Assembly: GCF_039522935.1 (NCBI RefSeq)
Contig: NZ_BAAAEI010000023.1
Coordinates: 124,001 to 188,000, forward strand
DNA: 64,000 bases
Direction of reading: 5' to 3'
Source: Bowmanella denitrificans
GTDB taxonomy: Bacteria > Pseudomonadota > Gammaproteobacteria > Enterobacterales > Alteromonadaceae
The notes under the pieces are model-generated. The model was not told where the DNA came from. It worked only from the letters and a program-made list of their open reading frames with translations, and ran no database searches. Positions 25,619 through 34,204 of this stretch are shown here, piece by piece. The translations under genes were made by a program, and so were the position numbers. Numbering within the stretch: position 1 is the stretch's first letter; every line of letters starts with the position of its first letter.

Positions 25619-27106
25619 ATGCTTTTACACTCAACCCGACAGGATTGGCTTGGTAATGTGCGCGCCGATCTGCTTGCAGGTCTGGTGGTGGCGCTGGCCT
25701 TAATCCCTGAAGCCATTGCTTTTTCCATTATTGCAGGTGTTGACCCCAAAGTGGGGTTGTACGCATCTTTTTGTATCGCCACCATTATTGCTTTTATTGG
25801 CGGCCGACCTGGCATGATTTCCGCTGCAACCGGGGCGATGGCATTGGTCATGGTGACACTGGTAAAAGAGCATGGTTTGCAGTATTTGCTGGCCGCGACG
25901 TTGCTGACCGGGGTATTGCAGATTCTGGCCGGCTATCTGAAGCTGGGCAGCCTGATGTCTTTTGTGTCCCGCTCTGTGGTCACTGGCTTTGTCAATGCAC
26001 TGGCTATCCTGATTTTCATGGCGCAGCTACCCGAACTGACCAATGTCACTTGGCATGTGTACGCCATGACGGCGGCCGGGCTGGGGATTATCTACCTGTT
26101 TCCCCATGTGCCGAGAATTGGCAAAGTTATCCCGTCACCCTTAGTGTGTATTTTGTCCATGACGGCGGTATATCTGCTGCTGGGGCTGGATATTCGCACC
26201 GTCGGGGATATGGGCGAGCTGCCGGATACCCTGCCGGTTTTTCTGTGGCCAGAGGTGCCGCTGAATTTTGATACCCTGGCAATTATCTTTCCTTATTCTG
26301 CCGCACTGGCCGTGGTGGGACTGCTGGAATCCCTGATGACGGCAACCATAGTGGATGACTTGACCGATACGCAGAGCGACAAAAATCGTGAATGTAAAGG
26401 CCAGGGCTTTGCCAATATTGGTGCCGGCTTGCTGGGCGGAATGGCCGGTTGCGCGATGATTGGTCAGTCGGTTATCAATGTCAAATCCGGTGGACGTGGA
26501 CGTCTGTCTACACTGGTGGCCGGGGTGTTTCTGCTGATTATGGTGGTGTTCCTGAGTGACTGGATCCGACAGATCCCAATGGCGGCATTGGTCGCGGTGA
26601 TGATTATGGTGTCTATTGGTACTTTTAGCTGGGACTCTGTGGTTAAACTGAAAACCTATCCTCTGTCGTACAACATTGTGATGCTGGCTACCGTATTGGT
26701 TACGGTGTTCACCCATAACCTGGCCTATGGTGTGTTTGTTGGGGTGTTGCTGGCGTCCTTGTTTTTTGCCAACAAGGTCAGTCACATTCTGTATCTGGAT
26801 GCCAGTCTGGACAGCAATAACAGCACTCGCACCTATAAAGTGGTGGGGCAGGTATTTTTTAACTCCGCAGACAAATTCGCTGCCGGTTTTGACTTCAAGG
26901 AAGTCATTGATAAAGTAGTGATAGACTTAAGCCGTGCCCATTTCTGGGACATTTCTGCGGTGGACGCCCTAGATAAAGTCGTGCTCAAGTTTCGCCGTGA
27001 AGGGGCCGAAGTGGAGCTGATTGGTCTGAATAAGGCCAGTGAAACTATCGTGGATCGTTTTGGTAAGCATGATAAGCCAGAAGATATTGAAAAGGTTTTA
27101 CATTAA
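25619..27106 (+). CDS. SulP family anion transporter with STAS domain
   Basis: 495 residues. The N-terminal ~380 residues are membrane helices with SulP signatures (ADLLAGLVVALALIPEAIAF, VDPKVGLYASF, GGRPGMISAATGAMALV). The C-terminal STAS domain (about 400-490) contains KVVIDLSRAHFWDISAVDALDKV. SulP proteins move sulfate, bicarbonate or other anions across the inner membrane; the substrate is not visible. It has AGGA before the ATG. The stop overlaps the start of the UspA gene (TAATG), so the two are co-translated. Confidence 0.9.
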   Translation: MLLHSTRQDWLGNVRADLLAGLVVALALIPEAIAFSIIAGVDPKVGLYASFCIATIIAFIGGRPGMISAATGAMALVMVTLVKEHGLQYLLAATLLTGVLQILAGYLKLGSLMSFVSRSVVTGFVNALAILIFMAQLPELTNVTWHVYAMTAAGLGIIYLFPHVPRIGKVIPSPLVCILSMTAVYLLLGLDIRTVGDMGELPDTLPVFLWPEVPLNFDTLAIIFPYSAALAVVGLLESLMTATIVDDLTDTQSDKNRECKGQGFANIGAGLLGGMAGCAMIGQSVINVKSGGRGRLSTLVAGVFLLIMVVFLSDWIRQIPMAALVAVMIMVSIGTFSWDSVVKLKTYPLSYNIVMLATVLVTVFTHNLAYGVFVGVLLASLFFANKVSHILYLDASLDSNNSTRTYKVVGQVFFNSADKFAAGFDFKEVIDKVVIDLSRAHFWDISAVDALDKVVLKFRREGAEVELIGLNKASETIVDRFGKHDKPEDIEKVLH

Positions 27107-27969
27107 TGGCAAATGACAACAGGAAAGTGCTGGCGGGGATTGACGGCTCTGCTATCAGCGCCGCGGTGACCGATTATGCGGCCTGGATGGCTGGGCGGGT
27201 AGGCGCACCGCTAAAGTTGCTGCACAATCTGGAGCACCGTGAGCCGGTCATGGTGTCGGATTTATCCGGCAATATCGGGCTGGGCAGTCGTGAGCACTTG
27301 TTGGTGGAATTGTCAGAAATGGAAGCCAAGCGCAGTAAGATTTTGCTCGAACAGGGTAAACTGCTGTTGGACAATGCCAGGAGCAGGGCCCAATCCATGG
27401 GGATCGAAGAGCCGCTTTTGTGCCAGCGCCATGGCAGCCTGACCGAGACCCTGGTCGAGCTGGAAGATGAGATCCGCGTATTGGCGCTGGGCATTCGTGG
27501 CGAGGATCATGCCAATCAGCCCGGACGCTTAGGCAATCAACTGGAAACGGTATTGCGCTCACTGCATCGCCCTATTCTGGTGGTAAACCGCGATTTTGAG
27601 CAGCCACAACGTATTATGCTCGCTTATGACGGCAGCAAAGCGGCCTGCCGCGCATTGGAGCTATTAACCAGCAGTCCTTTGTTTAAGGGCATGACTTGCC
27701 ATCTGGTGTATGTGGGGGATGACGCGGATAAAAGCAAAGAGATACTTCAGCGCGGGGCGCAAAGTCTGGAAGTATCAGAATTGCAGGTTATCCAGGCTAA
27801 TCTGCATGGTATTCCTGACCAGGAACTGCTGGCCTACCAGCAGCAACACGGCATTCAGCTGCAGGTGATGGGGTCGTTTGGGCATAGCCGTTTACGGGAA
27901 ATGTTACTGGGCAGCTTTACCCTGAAAATGCTGGGGCAAGCCAGGGTCCCACTGTTACTGTTAAGATAA
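27106..27969 (+). CDS. Tandem-domain universal stress protein
   Basis: 287 residues containing two UspA domains, about 8-155 (KVLAGIDGSAISAAVTDYA... HRPILVVNR) and 160-285 (RIMLAYDGSKAACRALELL... QVMGSFGHSRLREMLLGSF). The second retains a G-x2-G-x9-G-like nucleotide-binding stretch near its end, so it may bind ATP. Cytoplasmic. Overlap with the SulP gene suggests that it regulates that transporter. Confidence 0.88.
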   Translation: MANDNRKVLAGIDGSAISAAVTDYAAWMAGRVGAPLKLLHNLEHREPVMVSDLSGNIGLGSREHLLVELSEMEAKRSKILLEQGKLLLDNARSRAQSMGIEEPLLCQRHGSLTETLVELEDEIRVLALGIRGEDHANQPGRLGNQLETVLRSLHRPILVVNRDFEQPQRIMLAYDGSKAACRALELLTSSPLFKGMTCHLVYVGDDADKSKEILQRGAQSLEVSELQVIQANLHGIPDQELLAYQQQHGIQLQVMGSFGHSRLREMLLGSFTLKMLGQARVPLLLLR

Positions 27970-27989
27970 TTTCCAAAAATATCAGCGGT

Positions 27990-28034
27990 TTGTCATTTAG
28001 ATGTCACGCCGCTGTCATCTTGCCGTTATAGTCT
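27990..28034 (+). promoter_or_regulatory. Pho box (three 11-base units) and -10 of the phoX promoter
   Basis: TGTCAT at 27991, TGTCAC at 28002 and TGTCAT at 28013 are spaced exactly 11 bases apart, the direct-repeat layout bound by PhoB. A -10-like TAGTCT starts at 28029, ten bases after the last hexamer, as in E. coli phoA; an overlapping TATAGT starts at 28027. Phosphate-starvation induction is inferred. Confidence 0.85.
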
Positions 28035-28108
28035 TATGCGCTTTTAATCCTGCACTGGCCCGTTGCATAAACGAGGCTGTGCAGCATGGACAAGTAGCAG
28101 AGACATCA

Positions 28109-29992
28109 ATGTCGCAAAAGCCCCTAACTTCCCCCGATTTTCAATCTATCCTTGCCGTACGTTTGTCACGCCGAAGCACCCTTAAAGGCTTAGGCTTGAG
28201 TGGCGCGGCTGCCGTGCTGTCAGGTTGTGCAGGCACTATGGCGGCAAGTGGCAGAGGCCAAGGCATGAGTGCCAGCAGCACACTAACGTTTAAAGAGCTG
28301 CCCCATGCCCTGGATGCCCACTTTACCGTCGCACAAGGTTACAATGCCCAGGTGCTGGTGAGTTGGGGTGACCCGCTTTTTGCTGATGCGCCGCGTTTTG
28401 ATCCGGCCAATCAGACTGAACAGCATCAGCTCAGGCAATTTGGCTACAACAACGATTTTATCGGCTTTGTCCCTTTGCCCATGGGGTCAGACAGCTCTGA
28501 ACATGGGCTGCTGGTGGTGAATCACGAATACTGCCGCTCGGGCATGATGTTCCCTGGTTCACCAGATGAGTTGCAGCTCAGCGAAGAGCAAATTAAGGTG
28601 AATATTGCCGCCCATGGTCTGAGCGTGGTGGAGATTAAAAAGCACAGCAGCGGCCAATGGCAGTTGGTACTGGATTCTGCCTATAACCGGCGTATTACCC
28701 CCAATACACCGATGCAAATGACCGGCCCAGCGGCAGGCAGTCAGCGACTTCACAGTCAATATAGTACCGATGGCGTTAAAACCCGCGGCACCTATGGCAA
28801 TTGCGCTGGCGGCGTCACCCCCTGGGGCACCATACTCACCGGTGAAGAGAATGTGGACAACTTCTTTGGCGGTGACTTCAGCCAAAGCGGCGAAGTGGAA
28901 AACTACCAGCGCTTTGGTATGCAGGAAGTGTTTCACACTAGCTGGGGGTTACTGGACAAACGCTGGGATATGCGTGAAAACCCCAGCGAACCTCTACATG
29001 TAGGCTGGGTGGTGGAGATTGACCCTTATGATCCCCATTCTGTGCCGAAAAAGCGCACCACCCTGGGCCGATATAAGCACGAAGGCGCAAATGTATTTAT
29101 TAATCGCGACGGCCGGGTGGTGGCTTACAGCGGCGATGATCAGCAATTTGAATATCTGTACCGTTTTATTAGTAAAGAGCGTTACCAGCCTGATAACCGC
29201 AAAGCCAATCTAAGCCTGCTGGATGAAGGTACGCTTTATTGTGCCCGCTTTGCAGACAATGGCAGCATGCAGTGGTTGCCACTGGTATTTGGTCAGGGAC
29301 CGTTGACTACAGAAAACGGTTTCCAAAGCCAGGCCGATGTCCTGCTGGATTGCCGCAAGGCCGCCGACCTGCTGGGTGCGACGCCAATGGACAGGCCCGA
29401 GGACGTGGAAGTGAATCCGGTGACCGGTCAGGTGTATGTGATGCTGACCAACAATAGCAGACGTACCGAAGCGCAAACCGATGGGCCCAATCCCAGAGCC
29501 AAAAATCTGGCCGGGCAGGTGCTGGAACTGACTCCGCCACAGGGCGATCACAGTGCCGATAGTTTTAGTTGGGATCTGCTTCTGGTTGCGGGTCGCAAGG
29601 GTGACGCCGGGACTCATTACCATGCCAATATCAGTGATAATGGGTGGCTGGCCTGCCCGGATAACTGTGCCTTTGATAACCTGGGTAATTTATGGATTGC
29701 CACCGACGGTGCGGAAGCTTTTGGGGTGGCTGATGGCGTTTGGGCAACCGAAGTCACGGGTGAAAACCGCGCCCTGACCAAACGCTTTTTACGTACGCCA
29801 ATGGGGGCAGAATTGTGCGGTCCGTTTTTTACCCCGGATGCGCAGAATTTTTTCTGTTCGGTACAGCACCCGGGCGACGGCAGCAGCTATGATAATCCCA
29901 AAACCCGTTGGCCGGATTTCAGGGACGATATGCCACCACGACCTTCTGTGATGGTGATTACCAAACAAGGTGGTGGACGAATCGGCAGTTGA
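28109..29992 (+). CDS. phoX: PhoX-type alkaline phosphatase (Tat-exported)
   Basis: 627 residues from ATG 28109. An upstream in-frame ATG at 28001 lies inside the Pho box and is rejected. A twin-arginine signal (LSRRSTLKGLGL) is followed by a lipobox-like LSGC with C40, so it may be a lipoprotein. PhoX/DUF839 motifs: VVNHEYCRSGMMFPG, GNCAGGVTPWGTILTGEEN, YKHEGANVF, GDDQQFEYLYRF, DRPEDVEVNP, CPDNCAFDNLGNLWIATDG. PhoX enzymes use Ca2+ and Fe to release phosphate from organic esters. A Pho box lies directly upstream. Confidence 0.93.
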   Translation: MSQKPLTSPDFQSILAVRLSRRSTLKGLGLSGAAAVLSGCAGTMAASGRGQGMSASSTLTFKELPHALDAHFTVAQGYNAQVLVSWGDPLFADAPRFDPANQTEQHQLRQFGYNNDFIGFVPLPMGSDSSEHGLLVVNHEYCRSGMMFPGSPDELQLSEEQIKVNIAAHGLSVVEIKKHSSGQWQLVLDSAYNRRITPNTPMQMTGPAAGSQRLHSQYSTDGVKTRGTYGNCAGGVTPWGTILTGEENVDNFFGGDFSQSGEVENYQRFGMQEVFHTSWGLLDKRWDMRENPSEPLHVGWVVEIDPYDPHSVPKKRTTLGRYKHEGANVFINRDGRVVAYSGDDQQFEYLYRFISKERYQPDNRKANLSLLDEGTLYCARFADNGSMQWLPLVFGQGPLTTENGFQSQADVLLDCRKAADLLGATPMDRPEDVEVNPVTGQVYVMLTNNSRRTEAQTDGPNPRAKNLAGQVLELTPPQGDHSADSFSWDLLLVAGRKGDAGTHYHANISDNGWLACPDNCAFDNLGNLWIATDGAEAFGVADGVWATEVTGENRALTKRFLRTPMGAELCGPFFTPDAQNFFCSVQHPGDGSSYDNPKTRWPDFRDDMPPRPSVMVITKQGGGRIGS

Positions 29993-30307
29993 GGGCTGAC
30001 ATCGCCGACGATTGCTCCCTGCCACATCAGAATACGACCACCATGGACGGCGGAAGTGCAGAAAACGCAGGAGCGGTTATTCTGCCCGTCCATCCCTGGA
30101 CATCGCCGCTCTTTGACATCCATGTCACCGCGGCATACCGTCCATCCCTGGACATCGCCGATGAGTGTTCCCTGCAACATCGTCATACCGTCCATCCCTG
30201 GACATCGCCGATGAGTGTTCCCTGCAACATCGTCATACCGTCCATCCCTGGACATCGCCGCTCTTTGACATCCATGTCACCGCGGCATACCGTCCATCCT
30301 TGGACAT
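29993..30307. repeat. Tandem modular repeats, CCGTCCATCCCTGGACAT family
   Basis: The core CCGTCCATCCCTGGACAT recurs at 30086, 30138, 30188, 30238 and 30290 (the last with one base changed), with steps of 52, 50, 50 and 52. The sequence between cores is of two kinds only: one containing CTCTTTGACATCCATGTC (after the first and fourth cores), and one containing ATGAGTGTTCCCTGCAACAT (after the second and third). A diverged copy in opposite orientation lies at about 30045-30085 (CCATGGACGGCGG). It fills the gap between phoX and the converging porin gene; no gene is supported here. Confidence 0.85.
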
Positions 30308-30331
30308 AAAAAAGCGGAGCTGTTGCTCCGC
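30308..30331 (-). terminator. Intrinsic terminator of the porin gene
   Basis: On the minus strand, GCGGAGC-AACA-GCTCCGC is followed by six T. It lies 27 bases past the porin stop. Confidence 0.9.
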
Positions 30332-30357
30332 TTGTTAACCCTCAGACTACTGACTTA

Positions 30358-31173
30358 TCAGAACTGACCGATCAGGCTGATGCTGTAAAAATCTGCATCA
30401 TGGTCTTTAGTGATATCGGTGTTTTTGTATTCTGCAGATACTGCCCAATTGTTGGTGAAGTAATGCTTGGCATTGATACCCCAGACATTATTGTCATTCA
30501 GGTCATCATAGCTCAGGCCTACAGATGTCATCGTAGTGAAGTAGTAATCACCACTGATACCCCAGTCAGTATCTTCATCGTTGTCTGTTACTGACAGTTC
30601 GGCTGCAATAAAGCGGTCCTGGCCCAGCCCAGCGAAGTATTTGGTCGAAGCTTCCCAAACATCGAATTCATCATCGGTGCTCACGCTAAAACCAACATAG
30701 TCAACACCACCCAGTTGATGGGTGTACTGTGCGCCAAATGTGGCATAACCGCCGTGCTCCTGGTCAGTGTAGTCGGCTTTAATCAGGAAATTGGGGTTGA
30801 TCAGGTAACCCAACGTCACAGTGGAGCTGTCATAATCTTCACTGCCTACTTCGGAACGAGTGTACTCGGCACCAATCAGGAAATTATTGTAAAACAGTTC
30901 GCCGCCTACATTCAGCGCGTTTACATCGCCTTCGGCGTCAAGGTAAGCACCATAAACGTTGCTTTTATCGTTGATGTAGGACAGTTCAGCCAATGGGCCC
31001 AATACCGCACGCTTATCGAAGTAGTAAGTGGCGCCGATACCCAGGATATCGTTATCCAGCTTACCCACTTCGGTACGGTTATAGTTCAGTTCGCTGAACA
31101 GTTGATATTCTTGTGCCGTTACTGTGGAAGAAGCAAGTAGAAGAGAAGTAAGCACTACATTAATTTTTTTCAT
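30358..31173 (-). CDS. Putative outer-membrane porin-like beta-barrel
   Basis: 271 residues. A signal peptide (MKKINVVLTSLLLASSTVTA) is followed by alternating-residue strands typical of a barrel of 12-16 strands (GIGATYYFDKRAVLGPLAELSY, FLIGAEYTRSEVG, VTLGYLINPNFLIKADYT). It ends in FYSISLIGQF, the terminal-Phe outer-membrane sorting signal. The composition is acidic, without Cys. It resembles small putative porins of Alteromonadales; the solute is unknown. It has a good RBS (AAGGA) and its own terminator, so it is monocistronic. Confidence 0.8.
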   Translation of the reverse strand: MKKINVVLTSLLLASSTVTAQEYQLFSELNYNRTEVGKLDNDILGIGATYYFDKRAVLGPLAELSYINDKSNVYGAYLDAEGDVNALNVGGELFYNNFLIGAEYTRSEVGSEDYDSSTVTLGYLINPNFLIKADYTDQEHGGYATFGAQYTHQLGGVDYVGFSVSTDDEFDVWEASTKYFAGLGQDRFIAAELSVTDNDEDTDWGISGDYYFTTMTSVGLSYDDLNDNNVWGINAKHYFTNNWAVSAEYKNTDITKDHDADFYSISLIGQF

Positions 31174-31577
31174 GATGTTCCTTAGTCATTTTTTATTGCA
31201 AACAAGTTTGCGGGGCGCATCCTACCCAGCCATGTTTGAGATTTAAAGTAATAAATGGCGTGACCTGAGGGGGAATTGTATCAACTGATTTCTTTTTCAT
31301 CTTGACTGTAATAATTTTGTCATATTTGTATATTGCTTGTGTTTTTTCATTACTTTTTCTTAATTCAATCTGGGCCCTGAATACCTTTGATGGGGTCCGC
31401 CACTACGCCTGCTGTTTATATGATTGATGAAATCCGGGATTCGATTGGAGAACTATCAGACTGTGGCATACACTGAACTAGTCCCAAGTGCTAAAGGACT
31501 GATCTCGGACAAAAAATCATTTGCCGGGAGGACATAAGCTAAGGATGTAGTTTGCCCCTGTGACAAGAGAACACATC
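31174..31577. other. Divergent region between porin and chemoreceptor genes
   Basis: 404 bases with no gene. A Pho-box-like pair TGTAAT (31307) and TGTCAT (31318), 11 bases apart on the + strand, lies 250 bases before the chemoreceptor start, but no -10 with the expected spacing follows. Nearer the start, AGTCC and GGACT (about 31469-31491) can pair in the leader. I assign neither firmly. Confidence 0.35.
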
Positions 31578-33203
31578 ATGCTCAATCAACTTTCGGTTAA
31601 AGTGCGGTTAGTCATACTGGTCGCACTGCCGCTGTTTTTCTTCGCCTTATCCGCCGTTAATTCCTTACAGGATCTCAGGCAGCTGAATCATCAAATTGAC
31701 AGTTTGTACAATGACAGAGTAGTGCCACTGCAACAGATTAAAGTGGTGTCAGACAATTATGCGGTAGAGATCGTTGATATCCTGCACAAATACCGGGCAG
31801 GGGTGATTAGTCAGGATGAATTGCGCCGGCGTTTGCAGGCGGCACAAGATCTGGCGGATAAAGAGTGGCAGGCATACAAATCCACTCAGCTGACGCAGCG
31901 CGAAGCTGATCTTGTGCGTCAGGTTGAAGCCAGTTTAACCGGTGTGTTGAGCAAGATTGGCGATTACAGGCGTATGCTGGAGCAAGGCGCCCTGGCCGGT
32001 GTGGAGCCTAATCAGTTTGTCAGGGAACTGTATCAGGCTTTCGACCCGCTAAGTGCTGGTTATGCAGAGCTTATTCAGTTGCAATTGGATGAAGCCAATG
32101 CGTTTCGTCAACAGGTTGCCCGCGACTATGAAAGCACTGTCACCATGTTTATCATCAAAATTGCGGTGCTTTTCATCCTGATGCTGGTTGTGGCCTGGGT
32201 CATTTACCGTTCTGTTAATAACCCGCTTGTTGGTTTGAAAAACACCATTACTGATATTGCCCAGTCAGCTAACCTGTCCCTGCGGGCTAAGGTGATAGGT
32301 AAAGATGAAATTGCCCAAACAGCCGAAGGCTTTAACCAAATGTTGGAGCGTCTGCATAGCTTAGTAAAAGAAGTAATTCAGGCTTCCAGCACCTTAGCAG
32401 CATCCGCTGAAGAAATGCATGCCATCAGTACCCAGGTGGCCAGTACTGCCACCGAGCAGGAGCATCAAAGTACCCAGATTGCCACGGCTGTGACAGAAAT
32501 GACCGCGGCGATCCAGGAAGTGGCGCAAAATGCCCTGCTGACATCACAAAAAGCCAATGACGCCGATGAACAGGCGCAGCTCGGGCAGGGCAAAGTACAG
32601 CAGAATATCCAGTCGATTAATCAACTGTCTGCGGTGGTGAACCGCAGTACCGAAGTGATTCAGCAGTTGCATAGTCAGGCCAATGACATCAATCAGGTCG
32701 TGCAATTGATTCAGAATGTGGCTGAACAGACTAATTTGTTGGCGTTAAATGCCGCCATTGAAGCGGCTAGAGCCGGGGATTCCGGGCGAGGATTTGCCGT
32801 CGTGGCCGACGAAGTTCGGCAGTTGGCGCATAATACCCAAAAGGCCACCGAGTCCATCAGTGAAATGATTGGCAAACTGCAGGTGGCAGCCGGGGAGGCC
32901 GTAGACAGTATGAGCCAGGCTCAGCAAATGGCATCAGACAGTGTCAGCCATGCAGAAGAGTCCTCACTGGTGTTAAAAGAAATTATTACTTCGCTAACCA
33001 CTATTGCGGATATGAATATACAAGTCTCCACCGCCACGGAAGAGCAAACTACCGTGGCGAATGAAATTAGTGCCAATGTCAATGAATTCAGCTCCAGTAT
33101 TGCCTTGGTCACCGATAGCTCCAACCAGAATGCCCAGGCCAGTGACGATCTGTCTCGGCTGGCCGTGACGTTGCAGGGCCAGGTATCTGTGTTTCGAATA
33201 TAG
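31578..33203 (+). CDS. Methyl-accepting chemotaxis protein
   Basis: 541 residues from ATG 31578; the open frame starts earlier at a GTG, but SD-like AAGAG precedes this ATG. Membrane helix 1 (about 13-32), a periplasmic four-helix-type sensor region (~35-190), helix 2 (IIKIAVLFILMLVVAWVIY), a HAMP domain (to ~265), and the cytoplasmic signalling hairpin with the conserved tip EQTNLLALNAAIEAARAG and DEVRQLAHNTQ. It relays signals to CheW/CheA; the ligand is unknown. No CheW-binding pentapeptide is seen at the C-terminus (ends QVSVFRI). Confidence 0.93.
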   Translation: MLNQLSVKVRLVILVALPLFFFALSAVNSLQDLRQLNHQIDSLYNDRVVPLQQIKVVSDNYAVEIVDILHKYRAGVISQDELRRRLQAAQDLADKEWQAYKSTQLTQREADLVRQVEASLTGVLSKIGDYRRMLEQGALAGVEPNQFVRELYQAFDPLSAGYAELIQLQLDEANAFRQQVARDYESTVTMFIIKIAVLFILMLVVAWVIYRSVNNPLVGLKNTITDIAQSANLSLRAKVIGKDEIAQTAEGFNQMLERLHSLVKEVIQASSTLAASAEEMHAISTQVASTATEQEHQSTQIATAVTEMTAAIQEVAQNALLTSQKANDADEQAQLGQGKVQQNIQSINQLSAVVNRSTEVIQQLHSQANDINQVVQLIQNVAEQTNLLALNAAIEAARAGDSGRGFAVVADEVRQLAHNTQKATESISEMIGKLQVAAGEAVDSMSQAQQMASDSVSHAEESSLVLKEIITSLTTIADMNIQVSTATEEQTTVANEISANVNEFSSSIALVTDSSNQNAQASDDLSRLAVTLQGQVSVFRI

Positions 33204-33546
33204 TTGCGGGCGGCATTGACCGCCCTCAACCTTCCAGAACGCCACAATGACAGGCCTGAATGCCTTGTGTTTCGGATAGATGACAGGCTATCTTTTTGAT
33301 TTAAAAGGTAAAAATAAAATCCTGGTAATTGATGTTGTAATCAGGCGACAGATATCATCGGTCTGGTAGTAGATGGAATGCCTATCCGCATGATTTTTAA
33401 AGAAAAATAAAAGTTGGCATCGAAGTTGTAATGTCCTTTGCAAGCGGTAACAAAACAAACCGTTATCGTGAACCAGGCAATATTGCCTGCCCGGCTGACC
33501 CTCAACCAATCTGCTGGCCGGGACTACAAAGTCAAAGGAGAAAGTT
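33204..33546. other. Intergenic region before the EF-hand gene
   Basis: 343 bases without a gene. GGGCGG-CATTGA-CCGCCC at 33208-33225 is a hairpin just past the chemoreceptor stop, but lacks a T-run. The rest shows nothing that I can name. Confidence 0.4.
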
Positions 33547-33762
33547 ATGAAAAAGTTCGCATTTATTTTGTTCTTCCTGCCTGCCATGGGCGCATTTGCC
33601 ACTAGCGACCTTTTTGCTGCCCTGGACAAGGACGGTAACGGTGCAATTAGTAAGGCAGAGGCAGCGGCTGAAAGTCGTCTGGCTGCAGCATTTGACGAGT
33701 ACGACACAGACGGTGACGGCCAGATCTCACGCGCTGAGTTTGACAAATATCAAAGCAACTAA
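33547..33762 (+). CDS. Small exported EF-hand protein
   Basis: 71 residues with a signal peptide (ILFFLPAMGAFA). Two EF-hand loops, DKDGNGAISKAE and DTDGDGQISRAE, have acidic residues at the Ca2+-coordinating positions 1, 3, 5 and 12. A probable periplasmic calcium-binding protein. RBS AAAGGAG is strong. A terminator follows, so the gene is monocistronic. Confidence 0.85.
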   Translation: MKKFAFILFFLPAMGAFATSDLFAALDKDGNGAISKAEAAAESRLAAAFDEYDTDGDGQISRAEFDKYQSN

Positions 33763-33782
33763 GTTGTACCCTTCCCAACCAG

Positions 33783-33813
33783 CGTGCGCCTGAGGACGGG
33801 CGCACGTTCATTT
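33783..33813 (+). terminator. Probable terminator after the EF-hand gene
   Basis: Stem CGTGCGCC / GGCGCACG with a seven- to eight-base loop, followed by TTCATTT. The T-run is imperfect. Confidence 0.6.
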
Positions 33814-33853
33814 CTCCAAGGATTCAGAAAAATACAATATCGGAGACCGTCGT

Positions 33854-34204
33854 ATGTCCCCTCTCCACATGCAAAGACGAGCCCTGAAAGAGCTTCTGGT
33901 CAGTTTCCCCAGTGGCGGCGCAAGAATAGCCACCACAGAGGTAGGCAAGCTATTCCAGCAAGCGGATCTGATTAAGCAGAATCCACAGTCTCTGGCCCTT
34001 ATCTATGGTTATTGTGATGATGGTACCGGAAAATGTTTACCTGCCAGTCTGGCCTTAGCCAGAGCCGAAGCGGTAAAAAGGGAGCTGATTGCTCTGGGGA
34101 TTCGGCCTGGATTGCTGCATATAGTCGAGGAGCCTCATGTCTCGGCACCACACCCATCACTCTGTGGATCTGCCATGACGGTATTGATCAAATCAATGCC
34201 ATAA
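33854..34204 (+). CDS. Small protein resembling a lone OmpA-like domain
   Basis: 116 residues with no signal peptide. The stretch LALIYGYCDDGTGKCLPASLALARAEAVKRELIALGI has the spacing of the OmpA C-terminal peptidoglycan-binding motif (G-x-D..., LS-x-x-RA-x-x-V-x-x-x-L-x-x-x-G-I), but the usual Asp and Arg context is partly altered and two Cys are present. GGAG lies eight bases before the ATG. It may be a degenerate or specialised domain. It converges with the GGDEF gene, overlapping its last 12 bases. Confidence 0.5.
   Translation: MSPLHMQRRALKELLVSFPSGGARIATTEVGKLFQQADLIKQNPQSLALIYGYCDDGTGKCLPASLALARAEAVKRELIALGIRPGLLHIVEEPHVSAPHPSLCGSAMTVLIKSMP

Noticed and set aside
28001..28108. Longer phoX N-terminus from ATG 28001
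   Set aside because: This ATG lies in the Pho box and upstream of the -10, so it cannot be in the transcript from that promoter.
30086..30307. CRISPR-like array (regular repeats at 50-52 base steps)
   Set aside because: The intervening sequences are of only two kinds that are themselves repeated, and the unit occurs elsewhere in inverted form at 14.3 and 63.8 kb. There are no cas genes. It is a modular repeat, not a CRISPR.
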